64,000 nucleotides of DNA from Solimonas variicoloris DSM 15731 (GTDB taxonomy: Bacteria > Pseudomonadota > Gammaproteobacteria > Nevskiales > Nevskiaceae): contig NZ_KB907937.1 of assembly GCF_000382285.1 (NCBI RefSeq), forward strand, positions 1-64,000. Direction: 5' to 3'. The translations under genes and the position numbers were made by a program. A model generated the notes under the pieces. That model was given only the letters and a program-made list of their open reading frames with translations. It did not search any database and was not told the DNA's origin. This document shows, piece by piece, positions 34,787-45,051 of this stretch; positions within the stretch are counted from its first letter, which is position 1, and each line of letters begins with the position of its first letter.

Positions 34787-36016
34787 ATGCGTTGGGGGAT
34801 CGGACTGGCGCTCCTGTTCGCTGCGCCGCTGCTGCAGGCGGCGGAGCTGAAGGATTTGCGCGTCTGGGACGGCCCGGATTCGACGCGCGTCGTCTTTGAC
34901 ATCAGCGCGGCGAGCCGGCCGACGGTCTTCACGCTCGCCAACCCGGATCGTGTGGTTGTCGATCTGTCCGGTCTCGATGCCGCGAGCATCAAGCGTGCGT
35001 CGCGCGCGCTTCCCAAAGGATTCGTCAAGCAGATCCGCAGCGGTCCGCGGGATGACGGCATTCGCGTCGTGCTCGACGTCACCGGTAGCGTCGACGCCAA
35101 GAGCTTCGAACTGGCGCCGAACGAAGAGTACGGACACCGCGTTGTCGTCGATCTTGTCCGCAACAGTGCCGCATCCCCTGGCGATTCCGAGACCGCTGCG
35201 CCGGTGCCCGCACCCGCGGCAGTGCCGCCGGCTGCCAGCACGAGTGGCGGGACCCGTCTGCAGGATAAGCCGATCGTCGTCGCGATCGATGCGGGACATG
35301 GCGGCGAAGATCCCGGCGCGCGCGGCGCTTCGGGCCTTCAAGAAAAAGATGTTTCGCTGTCGATTGCGCGCAAGCTGGCTTTGCTGATCAATACGCAGCC
35401 GAACATGCGCGCCGTGCTGACGCGCGATGGAGACTACTACGTCGGCCTGCGCCAGCGCGTCGAGATTGCGCGCAAGCACCAGGCCGATATGTTCGTGTCG
35501 GTCCACTGCAATGCGTTCACGAAACGGGAGATGCAGGGCACGGCGGTTTATGTGCTGAGCGATCGCGGCGTCACCAACGAACAGGCCCGCTGGCTCGCAA
35601 ACAAGGAAAACGCGGCCGATCTGGTCGGCGGCGTCGAACTGCACGGCAAGGACAACGATCTGGCTGCGGTCCTGATCGATCTGTCGCAAAGCGCGACCAT
35701 GGAGGCCAGCTTCGATATCGGCTCGCGCATCCTGCGCTCGATGGGGCAGGTCAATAATCTGCAGAAGTCGGATGTCCAGCAGGCCGCTTTCGTCGTGCTC
35801 AAGGCGCCGGACATTCCGTCCGTGCTGGTCGAGACGGCCTTCATCACCAATCCGCACGAGGAAAAATTGCTCGCCAGCGAGGACTATCAGGGCAAGCTGG
35901 CAGCCAGCATCTTCACCGGCGTCAAGGGTTACTTCCAGACCTACCGACCGAAGCAGCAGCTGGTCGAAGTTTCGCCGCGCTTCACGAAGGTCGCCACCAA
36001 GGCTGCGCAGGACTGA
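34787..36016 (+). CDS. N-acetylmuramoyl-L-alanine amidase (AmiB/AmiC type)
   Basis: 409 residues. Cleaves peptide stems from peptidoglycan at division. Signal peptide (RWGIGLALLFAAPLLQAA), AMIN septal-targeting domain (about 20-120, VWDGPDSTRVVFD onward), Ala/Pro linker, Amidase_3 domain from about 163. Zinc ligands are His in DAGHGGEDPGA, Glu in LQEKDVSLS, His in VSVHCNAF, and the catalytic Glu in VLVETAFITNP. There is no C-terminal LysM, so it resembles AmiC/AmiA more than E. coli AmiB despite AmiB-like position after tsaE. AGGAAGG precedes the ATG. mutL, the usual next gene, is absent. Confidence 0.9.
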   Translation: MRWGIGLALLFAAPLLQAAELKDLRVWDGPDSTRVVFDISAASRPTVFTLANPDRVVVDLSGLDAASIKRASRALPKGFVKQIRSGPRDDGIRVVLDVTGSVDAKSFELAPNEEYGHRVVVDLVRNSAASPGDSETAAPVPAPAAVPPAASTSGGTRLQDKPIVVAIDAGHGGEDPGARGASGLQEKDVSLSIARKLALLINTQPNMRAVLTRDGDYYVGLRQRVEIARKHQADMFVSVHCNAFTKREMQGTAVYVLSDRGVTNEQARWLANKENAADLVGGVELHGKDNDLAAVLIDLSQSATMEASFDIGSRILRSMGQVNNLQKSDVQQAAFVVLKAPDIPSVLVETAFITNPHEEKLLASEDYQGKLAASIFTGVKGYFQTYRPKQQLVEVSPRFTKVATKAAQD

Positions 36017-36145
36017 TCCTGTCTGCGCAGGCTCATGCGCGGCGTACCTTTCCTCGAAATTCGGGCTTGCACACCGCAACTACACGGAGCAGGCCGAATC
36101 CGAGTTGAGCACAGCCGCGAGATGAAGCAGTGCGGAGCCCATAAA

Positions 36146-36169
36146 AAAGCCCCTCTTGCGAGGGGCTTT
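36146..36169. terminator. bidirectional intrinsic terminator
   Basis: AAAGCCCCTC pairs with GAGGGGCTTT around TTGC, with T/A runs on both sides. It serves the amidase gene from the left and the small secreted-protein gene from the right. The 130 bases between the amidase stop and this point hold no gene. Confidence 0.88.
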
Positions 36170-36192
36170 TCGTAAAGATATTCCCGCAGTCA

Positions 36193-36468
36193 TCAAAAGC
36201 TTGACCGCTGCGACGGCTTAGTCTTCGTGAAGTGTTCCCGGAGGCCTTCGATCGGGCCGCCCATTCGGCCAGGATTCGACGAGCCGGGGAGGCTGATGTA
36301 AGGATTGCCGGTGCCGCTGGCCGTGCTTAGGCCCGCGAAGTCAATACCAAGGCCGGCACTGCCGCTGGTCCCGCTGCTGCCGCTGCTGCCGGATTGTGCC
36401 ATCGCCGGAAGCGACGCGCCGGCCACGATTGCCGCGAAGGCGATCTTGATGAGGGTGTGCTTGCGCAT
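36193..36468 (-). CDS. small Gly/Ser-rich secreted protein, unknown
   Basis: 91 residues. A basic start and hydrophobic core end in SLPAMAQ, a standard signal peptidase I site. The mature part of about 65 residues is rich in Gly and Ser (a GSSGSSGTSGSAG-type stretch) and ends in a more polar tail (EGLREHFTKTKPSQRSSF). I do not recognise a family. The ribosome site AGGAGG, 6-7 nt before the ATG, is the strongest in the window. It follows the barrel gene by 11 bases and is surely in its operon. A periplasmic or outer-surface accessory to the barrel is a guess. Confidence 0.6.
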   Translation of the reverse strand: MRKHTLIKIAFAAIVAGASLPAMAQSGSSGSSGTSGSAGLGIDFAGLSTASGTGNPYISLPGSSNPGRMGGPIEGLREHFTKTKPSQRSSF

Positions 36469-36479
36469 GTGCTGCCTCC

Positions 36480-37256
36480 TTAGTTGAACGCAAAACCGAC
36501 GCCGACCGAACCGGCGAACTCGACGTCGCCGCCGTAACGCTCGCCGAGGTTGGTGGCACCGAGCGTGACCGTCAGCGGGAACGAGCGGAACGGGGCAACC
36601 GAAACCGCCGCGTTGGTGAAGCGGCCGGTGTACTCGGCGATCACCGAAATCTGCTGCGTGAAGTAGAACGCGGCCGAACCGAACACGTTGGCGCCGCTCT
36701 TGTTCGGTTCGTTGTAGATCTCATCGCCGATGCCGATGTTCAGGATCGTCGCGAACTGGCCGACCGGCAGCATCTTGCTGGCGACCGCATAGACACTCGA
36801 CTTGTTCGAGTTCTTGTAGCTCTCGCTGCCCCAGCGGCCGGTGCCGTTGACGCCGACGGCGAACGAGGCGAAGCCCGGCAGATTGGTGTGCAGTTTCAGG
36901 CCGATCGATCCGGCTTCGCCGAAGCCGTCCGAAGCGCCCTTGTCGCCGAACAGCGAAGCCGCGACCGCCGAGACTTCCAGCGCCGCGTACTTGTCCGGAT
37001 CGCCGAGACCGAAAGCGACGCCCAGCGAGCCATCGGCATCATCCGTGTTGCAATCGCAGGTCTGGCCATAGACGCCAGCGCCGAACGTACCCCAGCGCGC
37101 GCCGAAAGCGACCGGAGCCTGCAGGGCCGGTGCGGCGAAGCCTTTCAGTTCGCTGGCGGCGGCGCTAGCGGCTTCGGAGCCGCTCTGGGCCCACGCCGGC
37201 GCGCTTGCGAGCATCAGGGCGCCCGTTACCAGAACCGTCTTATTCTTTACCTTCAT
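36480..37256 (-). CDS. predicted outer-membrane beta-barrel protein, unknown
   Basis: 258 residues. Signal peptide ending SAPAWAQ. The rest alternates polar and hydrophobic residues in strand-like segments rich in Gly, Phe and Tyr (LGVAFGLGDPDKYAALEVSA, FASFAVGVNGTGRWG, VFGSAAFYFTQQISVIAEYT) and ends in GVGFAFN, as barrel proteins tend to. One CDC pair occurs near residue 72. No known porin family is evident. Start at MKVKNKTVL has AGGGGA upstream. Lower GC-codon bias than neighbours (more Lys, Asn) is typical for exported proteins. Promoter with a perfect palindrome over the -10 box. Confidence 0.65.
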   Translation of the reverse strand: MKVKNKTVLVTGALMLASAPAWAQSGSEAASAAASELKGFAAPALQAPVAFGARWGTFGAGVYGQTCDCNTDDADGSLGVAFGLGDPDKYAALEVSAVAASLFGDKGASDGFGEAGSIGLKLHTNLPGFASFAVGVNGTGRWGSESYKNSNKSSVYAVASKMLPVGQFATILNIGIGDEIYNEPNKSGANVFGSAAFYFTQQISVIAEYTGRFTNAAVSVAPFRSFPLTVTLGATNLGERYGGDVEFAGSVGVGFAFN

Positions 37257-37318
37257 AACCGTGATTCCCCTGTGGTTGGCTCGTACGGCACGCTTCGATG
37301 CGTTTGTTGCGCCGCCGC

Positions 37319-37352
37319 GAAACACTCTAGTGTTTCAGATATCCAAATACAA
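37319..37352 (-). promoter_or_regulatory. promoter with 18-bp palindromic operator for the barrel operon
   Basis: On the minus strand TTGTAT (37352-37347) and TAGAGT (37329-37324) are 17 bases apart. GAAACACTCTAGTGTTTC (37319-37336) is a perfect palindrome (8-bp arms, 2-bp centre) covering the -10 box. A repressor bound there would block RNA polymerase. Leader about 60 nt. Confidence 0.6.
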
Positions 37353-37494
37353 GGCCCGAATTGGGGTGTGGAGCGTAGTGCGCAGGCGCCACAAATCTTC
37401 GTTGGGGCATAGGCTTACGCGACACTGACCGAATTCATCTTGCGATGCAAGAAAATCGGATTCGAATTGTGCCGCGGAGCACAGTTCGTACTCT

Positions 37495-38007
37495 TCAACG
37501 GGATGCGAACGCGGAACGTCGCAATTGCCGTACCCTGGGCAGGGCGTCGCAGGCGCCTTGATAGGCGAGATCGAAGCCATGCAAGGCGCGCGCTGCGGTC
37601 TCCGAATCCTGATCTTCACGCAGGACGAACGCGTCGATGCCGACGCGCGCCATGCTCTGCAGCTGATCAGCGACCACCGCCGAGCCGCGTGCACGAATCT
37701 GCCCACGATAGCCGAGCCGGCTGCGCAGCAGGCGCGCCTGGCTGTAGGCGCGCCCATCGGCGAACGCGGGGAACCATAGCTCGATCATCGGGCATGCCAG
37801 CAGCGAGTCGGGCAGCGTCGTGACGTCGATCGTATTGGCAAGCCGGACCGCGACCTTAGATCCGGTCGCCGCAAGCGCGTGCGTATCGCGATGCCAACGT
37901 TCGAGCGATACCACGATCGCATCCGCCGACGCCGGCAGCGGCGCGTCGTCGGCGAGTTCCTGGTATTCGTCCGTGGCAAGGCGCCCGTCGAGCAGCAGAA
38001 CGTTCAC
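37495..38007 (-). CDS. DUF934 protein associated with sulfite reductase
   Basis: 170 residues. DUF934 proteins are small soluble proteins found next to cysI or cysH; their biochemical role in sulfite reduction is not established. Family pattern: LLLDGRLATDEYQELADDAPLP, WFPAFADGRAYSQARLLRSRLGY and DAFVLREDQD. GTG start overlapping the cysI stop (GTGA). The 158 bases between its stop and the barrel promoter hold nothing I recognise. Confidence 0.85.
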   Translation of the reverse strand: MNVLLLDGRLATDEYQELADDAPLPASADAIVVSLERWHRDTHALAATGSKVAVRLANTIDVTTLPDSLLACPMIELWFPAFADGRAYSQARLLRSRLGYRGQIRARGSAVVADQLQSMARVGIDAFVLREDQDSETAARALHGFDLAYQGACDALPRVRQLRRSAFASR

Positions 38008-39674
38008 GCCGCAACTCCGTCTTCCGCATAGATGCGGGTTTTGAACGGCGTCATGCCGATGCGGCGATAGCACTGCAGGAACGATTCATCTTCCGAGTGC
38101 CGTTGCTCCATGTAGACGGCGATGATCCGTTCGACGGCCTCGGCGATGTCGGCGCGGCTGATCGCCGGACCGGTGCGGTCGCCGAGGCTTGCGTCATCCT
38201 CGGCCGAGCCGCCGAGCGTGACCTGGTACCACTCCTCGCCGTGCTTGTCGACGCCGAGGATGCCGATGTGGCCGACGGTGTGGTGGCCGCAGCCGTTCAT
38301 GCAGCCCGACATCTTGATCTTGATGTCGCCGATGTCGTACAGGTAATCGAGCGACTCGAAGCGGTCGGTGATGTCCTGTGCGACGCCGATCGAGCCGGCG
38401 TTGGCGAGCGAGCAATAGTCGAGGCCGGGGCAGCAGATCATATCGGTCAGCAGGCCGATATTCGGGGTCGCCAGATCGTACTGGCGCAGTGCCTGCCAGA
38501 CGGCGTAGACGTCGCTCTGCCGCACTTCGGCGAGCACGAGGTTCTGGTCGTGCGTGGCGCGCGCTTCGCCGAAGCTGTAGCGCTCAGCCAGATCGGCGAG
38601 GATGTCGAGCTGCTCGGCCGAGACATCGCCGGGCACGCCGTTACGCGGCTTCAGCGACACGAACACGATCTTGTAGCCGTCGACGCGATGATCCTTGACG
38701 TTGCGCTTGGCGAAGGCGGCGAAGGCACTGTCCTGGCGCAGGTGCGCGGCGAAGCTCGCATCGTCGGCAGCGCCCTGGTCGTACGGGTGCTCGTCGAAGT
38801 GCGACTTCATGCTCTCGATGTCTTGCGCGTCGAGGCGCAGCTCGCCATCGCGGATCTGCGCCCACTCGGCCTCGACGAGTTCGGTGAACTTCGCCGGCCC
38901 CAGCTCCTTGACGAGAATCTTGATGCGTGCGCGGTGAATGTTGTCGCGGCGGCCCAGGCGGTTGTACACGCGCAGCACCGCTTCGAGGTACGAGAGCAGA
39001 TCGAGTTCCGGCAGGAATTCGCGGATCGGATGGCCGAGCATCGGCATGCGGCCGAGGCCGCCGCCGACATAAATCGTGTAGCCGAGCTCGCCGGCCGCGT
39101 TGCGGACGATGTGCACGCCGATGTCGTGTACCTGCGTCGCAGCGCGATCGGTCTTGGTCGCCGAGAAGGCGATCTTGAACTTGCGCGGCAGCCAGTTGAA
39201 TTCGGGGTGGAACGTCGCCCACTGCCGCGTCAGCTCGCAATACGGGCGCGGATCGACGAGCTCGTCGCGGGCGGCGCCGGCGAGATGGTCGGAGGTGATG
39301 TTGCGGATGCAGTTGCCCGAAGTCTGGATCGCGTGCATCTGCACGCTGGCCAGATCGGCAAGGATGTCCGGCACGCGCTCGAGCTGCGGCCAGTTGTACT
39401 GGATGTTCTGGCGCGTCGTGAAATGGCCGAAACCCTTGTCATACTCGCGCGCGATGTGCGCCAGCATGCGCAGCTGCCGGCCGGCGAGCAGGCCGTACGG
39501 GATCGCCACACGCAGCATCGGCGCGAAGCGCTGGATGTACAGGCCATTGCGCAGGCGCAGGGCCCGGAACTCTTCGTCCGGGATCTGTCCGGCCAGAAAG
39601 CGGCGGGTCTGGTCGCGAAACTGTGCGACGCGTTCGTCGACGAGCTTCTGGTCGTAGGAGTCGTAGCGGTACAT
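38004..39674 (-). CDS. cysI: sulfite reductase hemoprotein (single-component CysI type)
   Basis: 556 residues. Reduces sulfite to sulfide using siroheme and a 4Fe-4S cluster. Cluster ligands are CCPGLDYCSLA and CMNGCGHH in the C-terminal half; siroheme-binding arginines lie in FGHFTTRQNIQYNW and SGNCIRNITSDH. It is the Pseudomonas-like type that works without an adjacent CysJ flavoprotein, so electrons may come from ferredoxin. cysG, for siroheme, lies 2 kb away, and cysB, the regulator, is directly upstream on the same strand with 90 bases between. Confidence 0.9.
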   Translation of the reverse strand: MYRYDSYDQKLVDERVAQFRDQTRRFLAGQIPDEEFRALRLRNGLYIQRFAPMLRVAIPYGLLAGRQLRMLAHIAREYDKGFGHFTTRQNIQYNWPQLERVPDILADLASVQMHAIQTSGNCIRNITSDHLAGAARDELVDPRPYCELTRQWATFHPEFNWLPRKFKIAFSATKTDRAATQVHDIGVHIVRNAAGELGYTIYVGGGLGRMPMLGHPIREFLPELDLLSYLEAVLRVYNRLGRRDNIHRARIKILVKELGPAKFTELVEAEWAQIRDGELRLDAQDIESMKSHFDEHPYDQGAADDASFAAHLRQDSAFAAFAKRNVKDHRVDGYKIVFVSLKPRNGVPGDVSAEQLDILADLAERYSFGEARATHDQNLVLAEVRQSDVYAVWQALRQYDLATPNIGLLTDMICCPGLDYCSLANAGSIGVAQDITDRFESLDYLYDIGDIKIKMSGCMNGCGHHTVGHIGILGVDKHGEEWYQVTLGGSAEDDASLGDRTGPAISRADIAEAVERIIAVYMEQRHSEDESFLQCYRRIGMTPFKTRIYAEDGVAA

Positions 39675-39764
39675 GGCGGTGTCCTGCGCGGGACGCGCAT
39701 TATCCGGGTTCCCATCCGGCGCGGCGGAATTCCGATCTTGAAGTTATAAGCTCATGCCGAACGG

Positions 39765-40826
<1,062 letters not shown>

Positions 40827-40838
40827 CTAAAAAATCAA

Positions 40839-41636
40839 ATGCAAGAACTCGGCTTCATATTGGCAGGACTGGTGGTGGGCACCGCGGTCGGTGCGACCGG
40901 TGTTGGCGGCGGATCGCTGATGACGCCGATCCTGATCCTGTTCTGCGGCATCAAGCCGGCGATCGCCGTCGGCACCGATCTGCTCTACGCGAGCCTCAGC
41001 AAGGCGTTCGGCGTGGTCCTGCATCGCCGCAACGGCACGGTCAACTGGCGGCTGGTCGGCATGCTGTCGGCCGGCAGCGTGCCGGCGACAATCGTTACGC
41101 TCGTGGTACTCCGTCAGGTTCCGGCCGGGCCCGGGCTCGATCATCTGATCAAGCTGGTGCTGTCGGCGGCGATCATCGTCACCGCCACCTTCACCCTGCT
41201 GCAGGAGCCGCTGTTGCGCTGGATGCAGCGCAGCGGTCTGGCCATGAGCGCGGCGATGCTCGAGCGTCTGCAGGCGCCGCTGACGCTGCTCTCCGGAGCG
41301 CTGATCGGTACGCTGGTGACGATTTCCTCGGTCGGCGCCGGGGTGATCGGCATGATGCTGCTGCTGTTGCTGTACCCCAAGGAACGGCCAATCGTGCTGA
41401 TCGGTTCCGACCTCGCACATGCGGTCCTGATCACCGGCATCGCCGGCCTGGGACATGCCGGCATCGGCTCGGTGGACTACCGCATGCTGGGGCTGCTGCT
41501 GGTGGGGGCCTTGCCCGGCATCTGGCTCGGCACCCGGCTGGGCTTTCGCCTGCCGCCGCGCCTGCTCAAGCGGCTCGTCGCCGCCTTTCTGATCTTCATC
41601 GGCGGCACGATGGCGGCCAAGGCGATCGCCGGCTGA
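40839..41636 (+). CDS. TSUP/TauE-SafE permease, probably for sulfate or related anions
   Basis: 265 residues with about seven to eight membrane helices. The N-terminal repeat has VGATGVGGGSLMTPIL and the second has ISSVGAGVIGMMLLLLLYP, the paired signatures of the TSUP family. Its placement between cysB and cysG makes sulfate, sulfite or thiosulfate the likely substrate, in place of a CysTWA transporter. The 26 bases to cysG hold the cysG -10 box. Confidence 0.82.
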   Translation: MQELGFILAGLVVGTAVGATGVGGGSLMTPILILFCGIKPAIAVGTDLLYASLSKAFGVVLHRRNGTVNWRLVGMLSAGSVPATIVTLVVLRQVPAGPGLDHLIKLVLSAAIIVTATFTLLQEPLLRWMQRSGLAMSAAMLERLQAPLTLLSGALIGTLVTISSVGAGVIGMMLLLLLYPKERPIVLIGSDLAHAVLITGIAGLGHAGIGSVDYRMLGLLLVGALPGIWLGTRLGFRLPPRLLKRLVAAFLIFIGGTMAAKAIAG

Positions 41637-41650
41637 ACGCTTCGACACGC

Positions 41651-41656
41651 TAAGCT
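41651..41656 (+). promoter_or_regulatory. -10 box for a leaderless cysG mRNA
   Basis: TAAGCT ends 6 nt before the cysG ATG, and there is no Shine-Dalgarno sequence. Transcription would begin at the start codon. Confidence 0.4.
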
Positions 41657-41662
41657 TCGCGC

Positions 41663-43072
41663 ATGTCCGCCGATTCCGATGCCTGGCCGTACTTTCCCGT
41701 TTTCATCCGTCTGCGTGGCGAGCCGGTGCTGCTGGTGGGCGGCGGCGCGGTCGCTGCACGCAAGCTGCAGGCCTTGCGGCGTGCGCAGGCGCAGGTCGAC
41801 ATCGTCGCCGCCGTGCTCGAAGCCGAGGTGCGCGCAATCGTCGAGGCGGGACAGGCCCGCTGGCTGGCGCCGCACTTCGCGCCTGACCAGGTCGAGGGGC
41901 GGCGGCTTGCCATTGCCGCAACCGACGATCCCGTGCTCAACGCTGCCGTCGCCGAGGCGGCCGAGCGCGCCAATGTGCCGGTCAATGTCGTCGACGACGA
42001 GGCGCGCAGCCGCTTCATCGTGCCGGCCGTCGTCGATCGCCGGCCGCTGCTGGTCGCGATCTCGAGTGGCGGCGCGGCGCCGGTGCTGGCGCGGCGTCTG
42101 CGCGAGCGCATCGAATCGCTGCTGCCGTCCGGCCTCGGCCGGCTCGCCCGCTATCTGCAGAGCCGGCGTGCCCGCGTGCGCGGCACGGCGCACGTGCAGA
42201 AGCGCGCGATCTGGGAGCAGTTCCTGGATGGCCCCGGTGCCGAGGCGGCGCAACGCGGCGACGAATCCGCCGCCGACGCCGCACTCGAGCGGCTGATCGG
42301 CGGCGCGCCGCCGGCTGGCGAGGTCTATCTGGTCGGCGCCGGCCCGGGCGATCCGGATCTGCTGACCTTCCGCGCGCTGCGCCTGATGCAGCAGTGCGAC
42401 GTCGTGCTCTACGATCGCCTGGTGTCGCCCGGCGTGCTCGACCTCGTGCGGCGCGATGCCGAGCGCCTCTTCGTCGGCAAGTCCCGCAACCGGCATACCG
42501 TGCCGCAGGAGGAGATCAACGCCGAGCTGGTCCGTCAGGCCCGCGCCGGCCGGCGCGTGCTGCGCCTCAAGGGCGGCGACCCGTTCATCTTCGGACGCGG
42601 CGGCGAAGAGATCGAAACGCTGATGGCCGAAGGGATCGCTTTTCAGGTCGTGCCCGGCGTGACGGCCGCCGCCGGCTGCGCGGCCTACGCCGGCATTCCG
42701 CTGACGCACCGCGATTACGCGCAGTCCTGCGTGTTCGTGACCGGACACGCGCGCAAGGACGGCCAGCTCGAACTGCACTGGGATCAGCTCGCGCGTCGCG
42801 GGCAGACCGTGGTGTTCTACATGGGCCTGCAGACGCTGCCGCAGATCTGCGCCGAGCTGCGCGCGCACGGCCTGCCGCCCGACTGGCCGGCCGCAGTGGT
42901 GTCGGACGGCACCTCGCCGGCGCAGCGCGTCATCGCCGCCACGCTCGACACGCTGCCGGAGGCTGTCGCCGCCGCCGAGCTGCACGGTCCGACCCTGCTG
43001 ATGGTCGGCGAAGTCGTGAAGCTGCGCGAAAAGCTCGACTGGTTTCGCGGTCGCGCGGCGGCCGGCGTCTAG
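41663..43072 (+). CDS. cysG: siroheme synthase (trifunctional CysG)
   Basis: 469 residues. N-terminal precorrin-2 dehydrogenase/ferrochelatase (about 1-205: FPVFIRLRGEPVLLVGGG, the NAD loop) and C-terminal uroporphyrinogen-III methyltransferase (about 215-460: VYLVGAGPGDPDLLT, YDRLVS, GGDPFIFGRGGEE, VPGVTAAAGCAAYAGIPLTH). It supplies siroheme to CysI. The stop codon is directly adjacent to the dxs stop on the other strand, with no spacer. Confidence 0.95.
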   Translation: MSADSDAWPYFPVFIRLRGEPVLLVGGGAVAARKLQALRRAQAQVDIVAAVLEAEVRAIVEAGQARWLAPHFAPDQVEGRRLAIAATDDPVLNAAVAEAAERANVPVNVVDDEARSRFIVPAVVDRRPLLVAISSGGAAPVLARRLRERIESLLPSGLGRLARYLQSRRARVRGTAHVQKRAIWEQFLDGPGAEAAQRGDESAADAALERLIGGAPPAGEVYLVGAGPGDPDLLTFRALRLMQQCDVVLYDRLVSPGVLDLVRRDAERLFVGKSRNRHTVPQEEINAELVRQARAGRRVLRLKGGDPFIFGRGGEEIETLMAEGIAFQVVPGVTAAAGCAAYAGIPLTHRDYAQSCVFVTGHARKDGQLELHWDQLARRGQTVVFYMGLQTLPQICAELRAHGLPPDWPAAVVSDGTSPAQRVIAATLDTLPEAVAAAELHGPTLLMVGEVVKLREKLDWFRGRAAAGV

Positions 43073-44953
43073 TTAGCCGCCGGTGCTGCCGCGCTTGGCC
43101 TCGTCGAGATCGCGCGAACGCAGGCGCTTCTGGATCGCGCGCAGGATGCCGGCGGTGTCGAGGCCGGCCTGCGCCAGCAATTCTTCGCGCGTGCCGTGCT
43201 CGACGAACTGGTCGGGCAGGCCGAGGTTCAGTACCGGCACCGTGTGATGCTGGGCGACCAGCACTTCGTTGACGCCGGAGCCGGCGCCGCCGAGGCGGAC
43301 GTTGTCCTCGATCGTCACCAGCAGGTCGTTCTCGTTGGCGAGTTCGAGGATCAGCTCGGCGTCGAGCGGCTTGACGAAGCGCATGTCGGCGACCACGGCG
43401 TCGAGGATCTCGGCGGCTTCGAGCGCCGGCTGCACCATCGCGCCGAACGCCAGGATCGCGACGCGCGGACGGCGGCGGCCGTGCGCTTCGCGGACGATGC
43501 GGCCCTTGCCGACGGCGAGCGGCCGGGCCTCGTGCTCGGGGACCAGGCCGATGCCATTGCCGCGCGGATAGCGCACGGCGCTGGGCTGCGCCAGCGTCAG
43601 GCCGGTCGACAGCATGCGCCGGCACTCGTTCTCGTCCGACGGCGCCATCACCACCAGATTCGGGATGCAGCGCAGGTAGGAAAGATCGAAGCTGCCGTGA
43701 TGCGTGGCGCCGTCGGCGCCGACCAGGCCGCCGCGATCGATCGCGAACAGCACCGGCAGATTCTGGATCGCGACGTCGTGAATCAGCTGGTCGTAGCCGC
43801 GCTGCAGGAAGGTCGAATAGATCGCGCAGACCGGCTTCATGCCCTCGCAGGCGAGGCCGGCGGCGAGCGTCACCGCATGCTGCTCGGCAATGCCGACATC
43901 GAAATAGCGCGCCGGGAAGCGCTGCGCGAACTGCACCAGACCCGAGCCTTCGCGCATCGCCGGCGTGATGCCGACGACCAGACGATCGCGCTCGGCGGCG
44001 CGGCACAGCCAGTCGCCGAACACCTGCGTATAGGTCGGCGCGGATTCGCTCTTCTTGGCCGGGAACGCGCCGGTGACCGGGTCGAACTGGGTGATGCCGT
44101 GATACTTGATCGGGTCGGCCTCGGCCGGCGCAAAGCCCTTGCCTTTGACGGTGACGACGTGCAGCAGCTGCGGGCCGCGCGCGTTCTTCAGACCGTCCAG
44201 CGCCTGCATCAGCGCCGGCAGGTCATGGCCGTCGACCGGACCCGAATAGCGGAAGCCGAAGGTCTCGAACATCGCGCCCGGATGGTCGAGGTGGGCTTCG
44301 TTGTGGGCGGCGCGCGGTGCGCGGGCTGCGTGCGGCGCCTTCATGCCGAGCTTCTGCATCAGGCGCGCCGAGTGGTCGCGCAGGGCGCCGACGTTCTCGG
44401 AGATCGACATGTCGTTGTCGTTGTAGATCACCAGCATGTCGAGGCCGAGATGACCGGCGTGGTTCAGCGCCTCGAAGGCCATGCCGGCAGTCATGCCGCC
44501 GTCGCCGATCACCGCGACCACGCGGCGCGTCTCTTCCTTCAGGCGCGCCGCGGCGGCCATGCCGGCGGCGGCCGAGATCGAAGTCGACGAGTGACCGACG
44601 CCGAAGGTGTCGTACTCGCTTTCGGCGCGCAGGCAGAACGGCGCCAGGCCGCCGAGGCGGCGGATCGTCTCCAGGCGCGCGCGCCGGCCGGTCAGCATCT
44701 TGTGCGGGTAGGCCTGGTGGCCGACGTCCCAGACGATGCGGTCGTGCGGGGTGTCGAGGCAGTAGTGCAGGGCGAGCGAGAGCTCGACGGTGCCGAGGTT
44801 GGCGGCGAAGTGGCCGCCGATCCGGCCCAGCGTCTCGATCAGGTAACGCCGCATCTCGACCGCGAGCGCCGGCAGCTCGTCGGCGGGCAGCTGGCGCAGT
44901 TCATCCGGCGTCTGGATGCGCCCGAGCAGGGCGTATCCGGGAATATCGGTCAT
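43073..44953 (-). CDS. dxs: 1-deoxy-D-xylulose-5-phosphate synthase
   Basis: 626 residues. First step of the MEP isoprenoid pathway, from pyruvate and glyceraldehyde-3-phosphate. Thiamine diphosphate motif [15 protein letters not shown] with YNDNDMSIS; substrate and catalytic residues in VGHQAYPHK and [32 protein letters not shown] is typical. Start at [11 protein letters not shown]. ispA and xseB lie upstream on the same strand, 98 bases away, the usual xseB-ispA-dxs order. Confidence 0.96.
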   Translation of the reverse strand: MTDIPGYALLGRIQTPDELRQLPADELPALAVEMRRYLIETLGRIGGHFAANLGTVELSLALHYCLDTPHDRIVWDVGHQAYPHKMLTGRRARLETIRRLGGLAPFCLRAESEYDTFGVGHSSTSISAAAGMAAAARLKEETRRVVAVIGDGGMTAGMAFEALNHAGHLGLDMLVIYNDNDMSISENVGALRDHSARLMQKLGMKAPHAARAPRAAHNEAHLDHPGAMFETFGFRYSGPVDGHDLPALMQALDGLKNARGPQLLHVVTVKGKGFAPAEADPIKYHGITQFDPVTGAFPAKKSESAPTYTQVFGDWLCRAAERDRLVVGITPAMREGSGLVQFAQRFPARYFDVGIAEQHAVTLAAGLACEGMKPVCAIYSTFLQRGYDQLIHDVAIQNLPVLFAIDRGGLVGADGATHHGSFDLSYLRCIPNLVVMAPSDENECRRMLSTGLTLAQPSAVRYPRGNGIGLVPEHEARPLAVGKGRIVREAHGRRRPRVAILAFGAMVQPALEAAEILDAVVADMRFVKPLDAELILELANENDLLVTIEDNVRLGGAGSGVNEVLVAQHHTVPVLNLGLPDQFVEHGTREELLAQAGLDTAGILRAIQKRLRSRDLDEAKRGSTGG

Positions 44954-45051
44954 GAAGTTTCTTATGTGCCCGAGGGCACCCTGTGCTGAAAGCAGTACGG
45001 GATTATCGGCCAAGGGGCTGCCCCGAACCAGTGCGTGAACGGCACTGTGGC

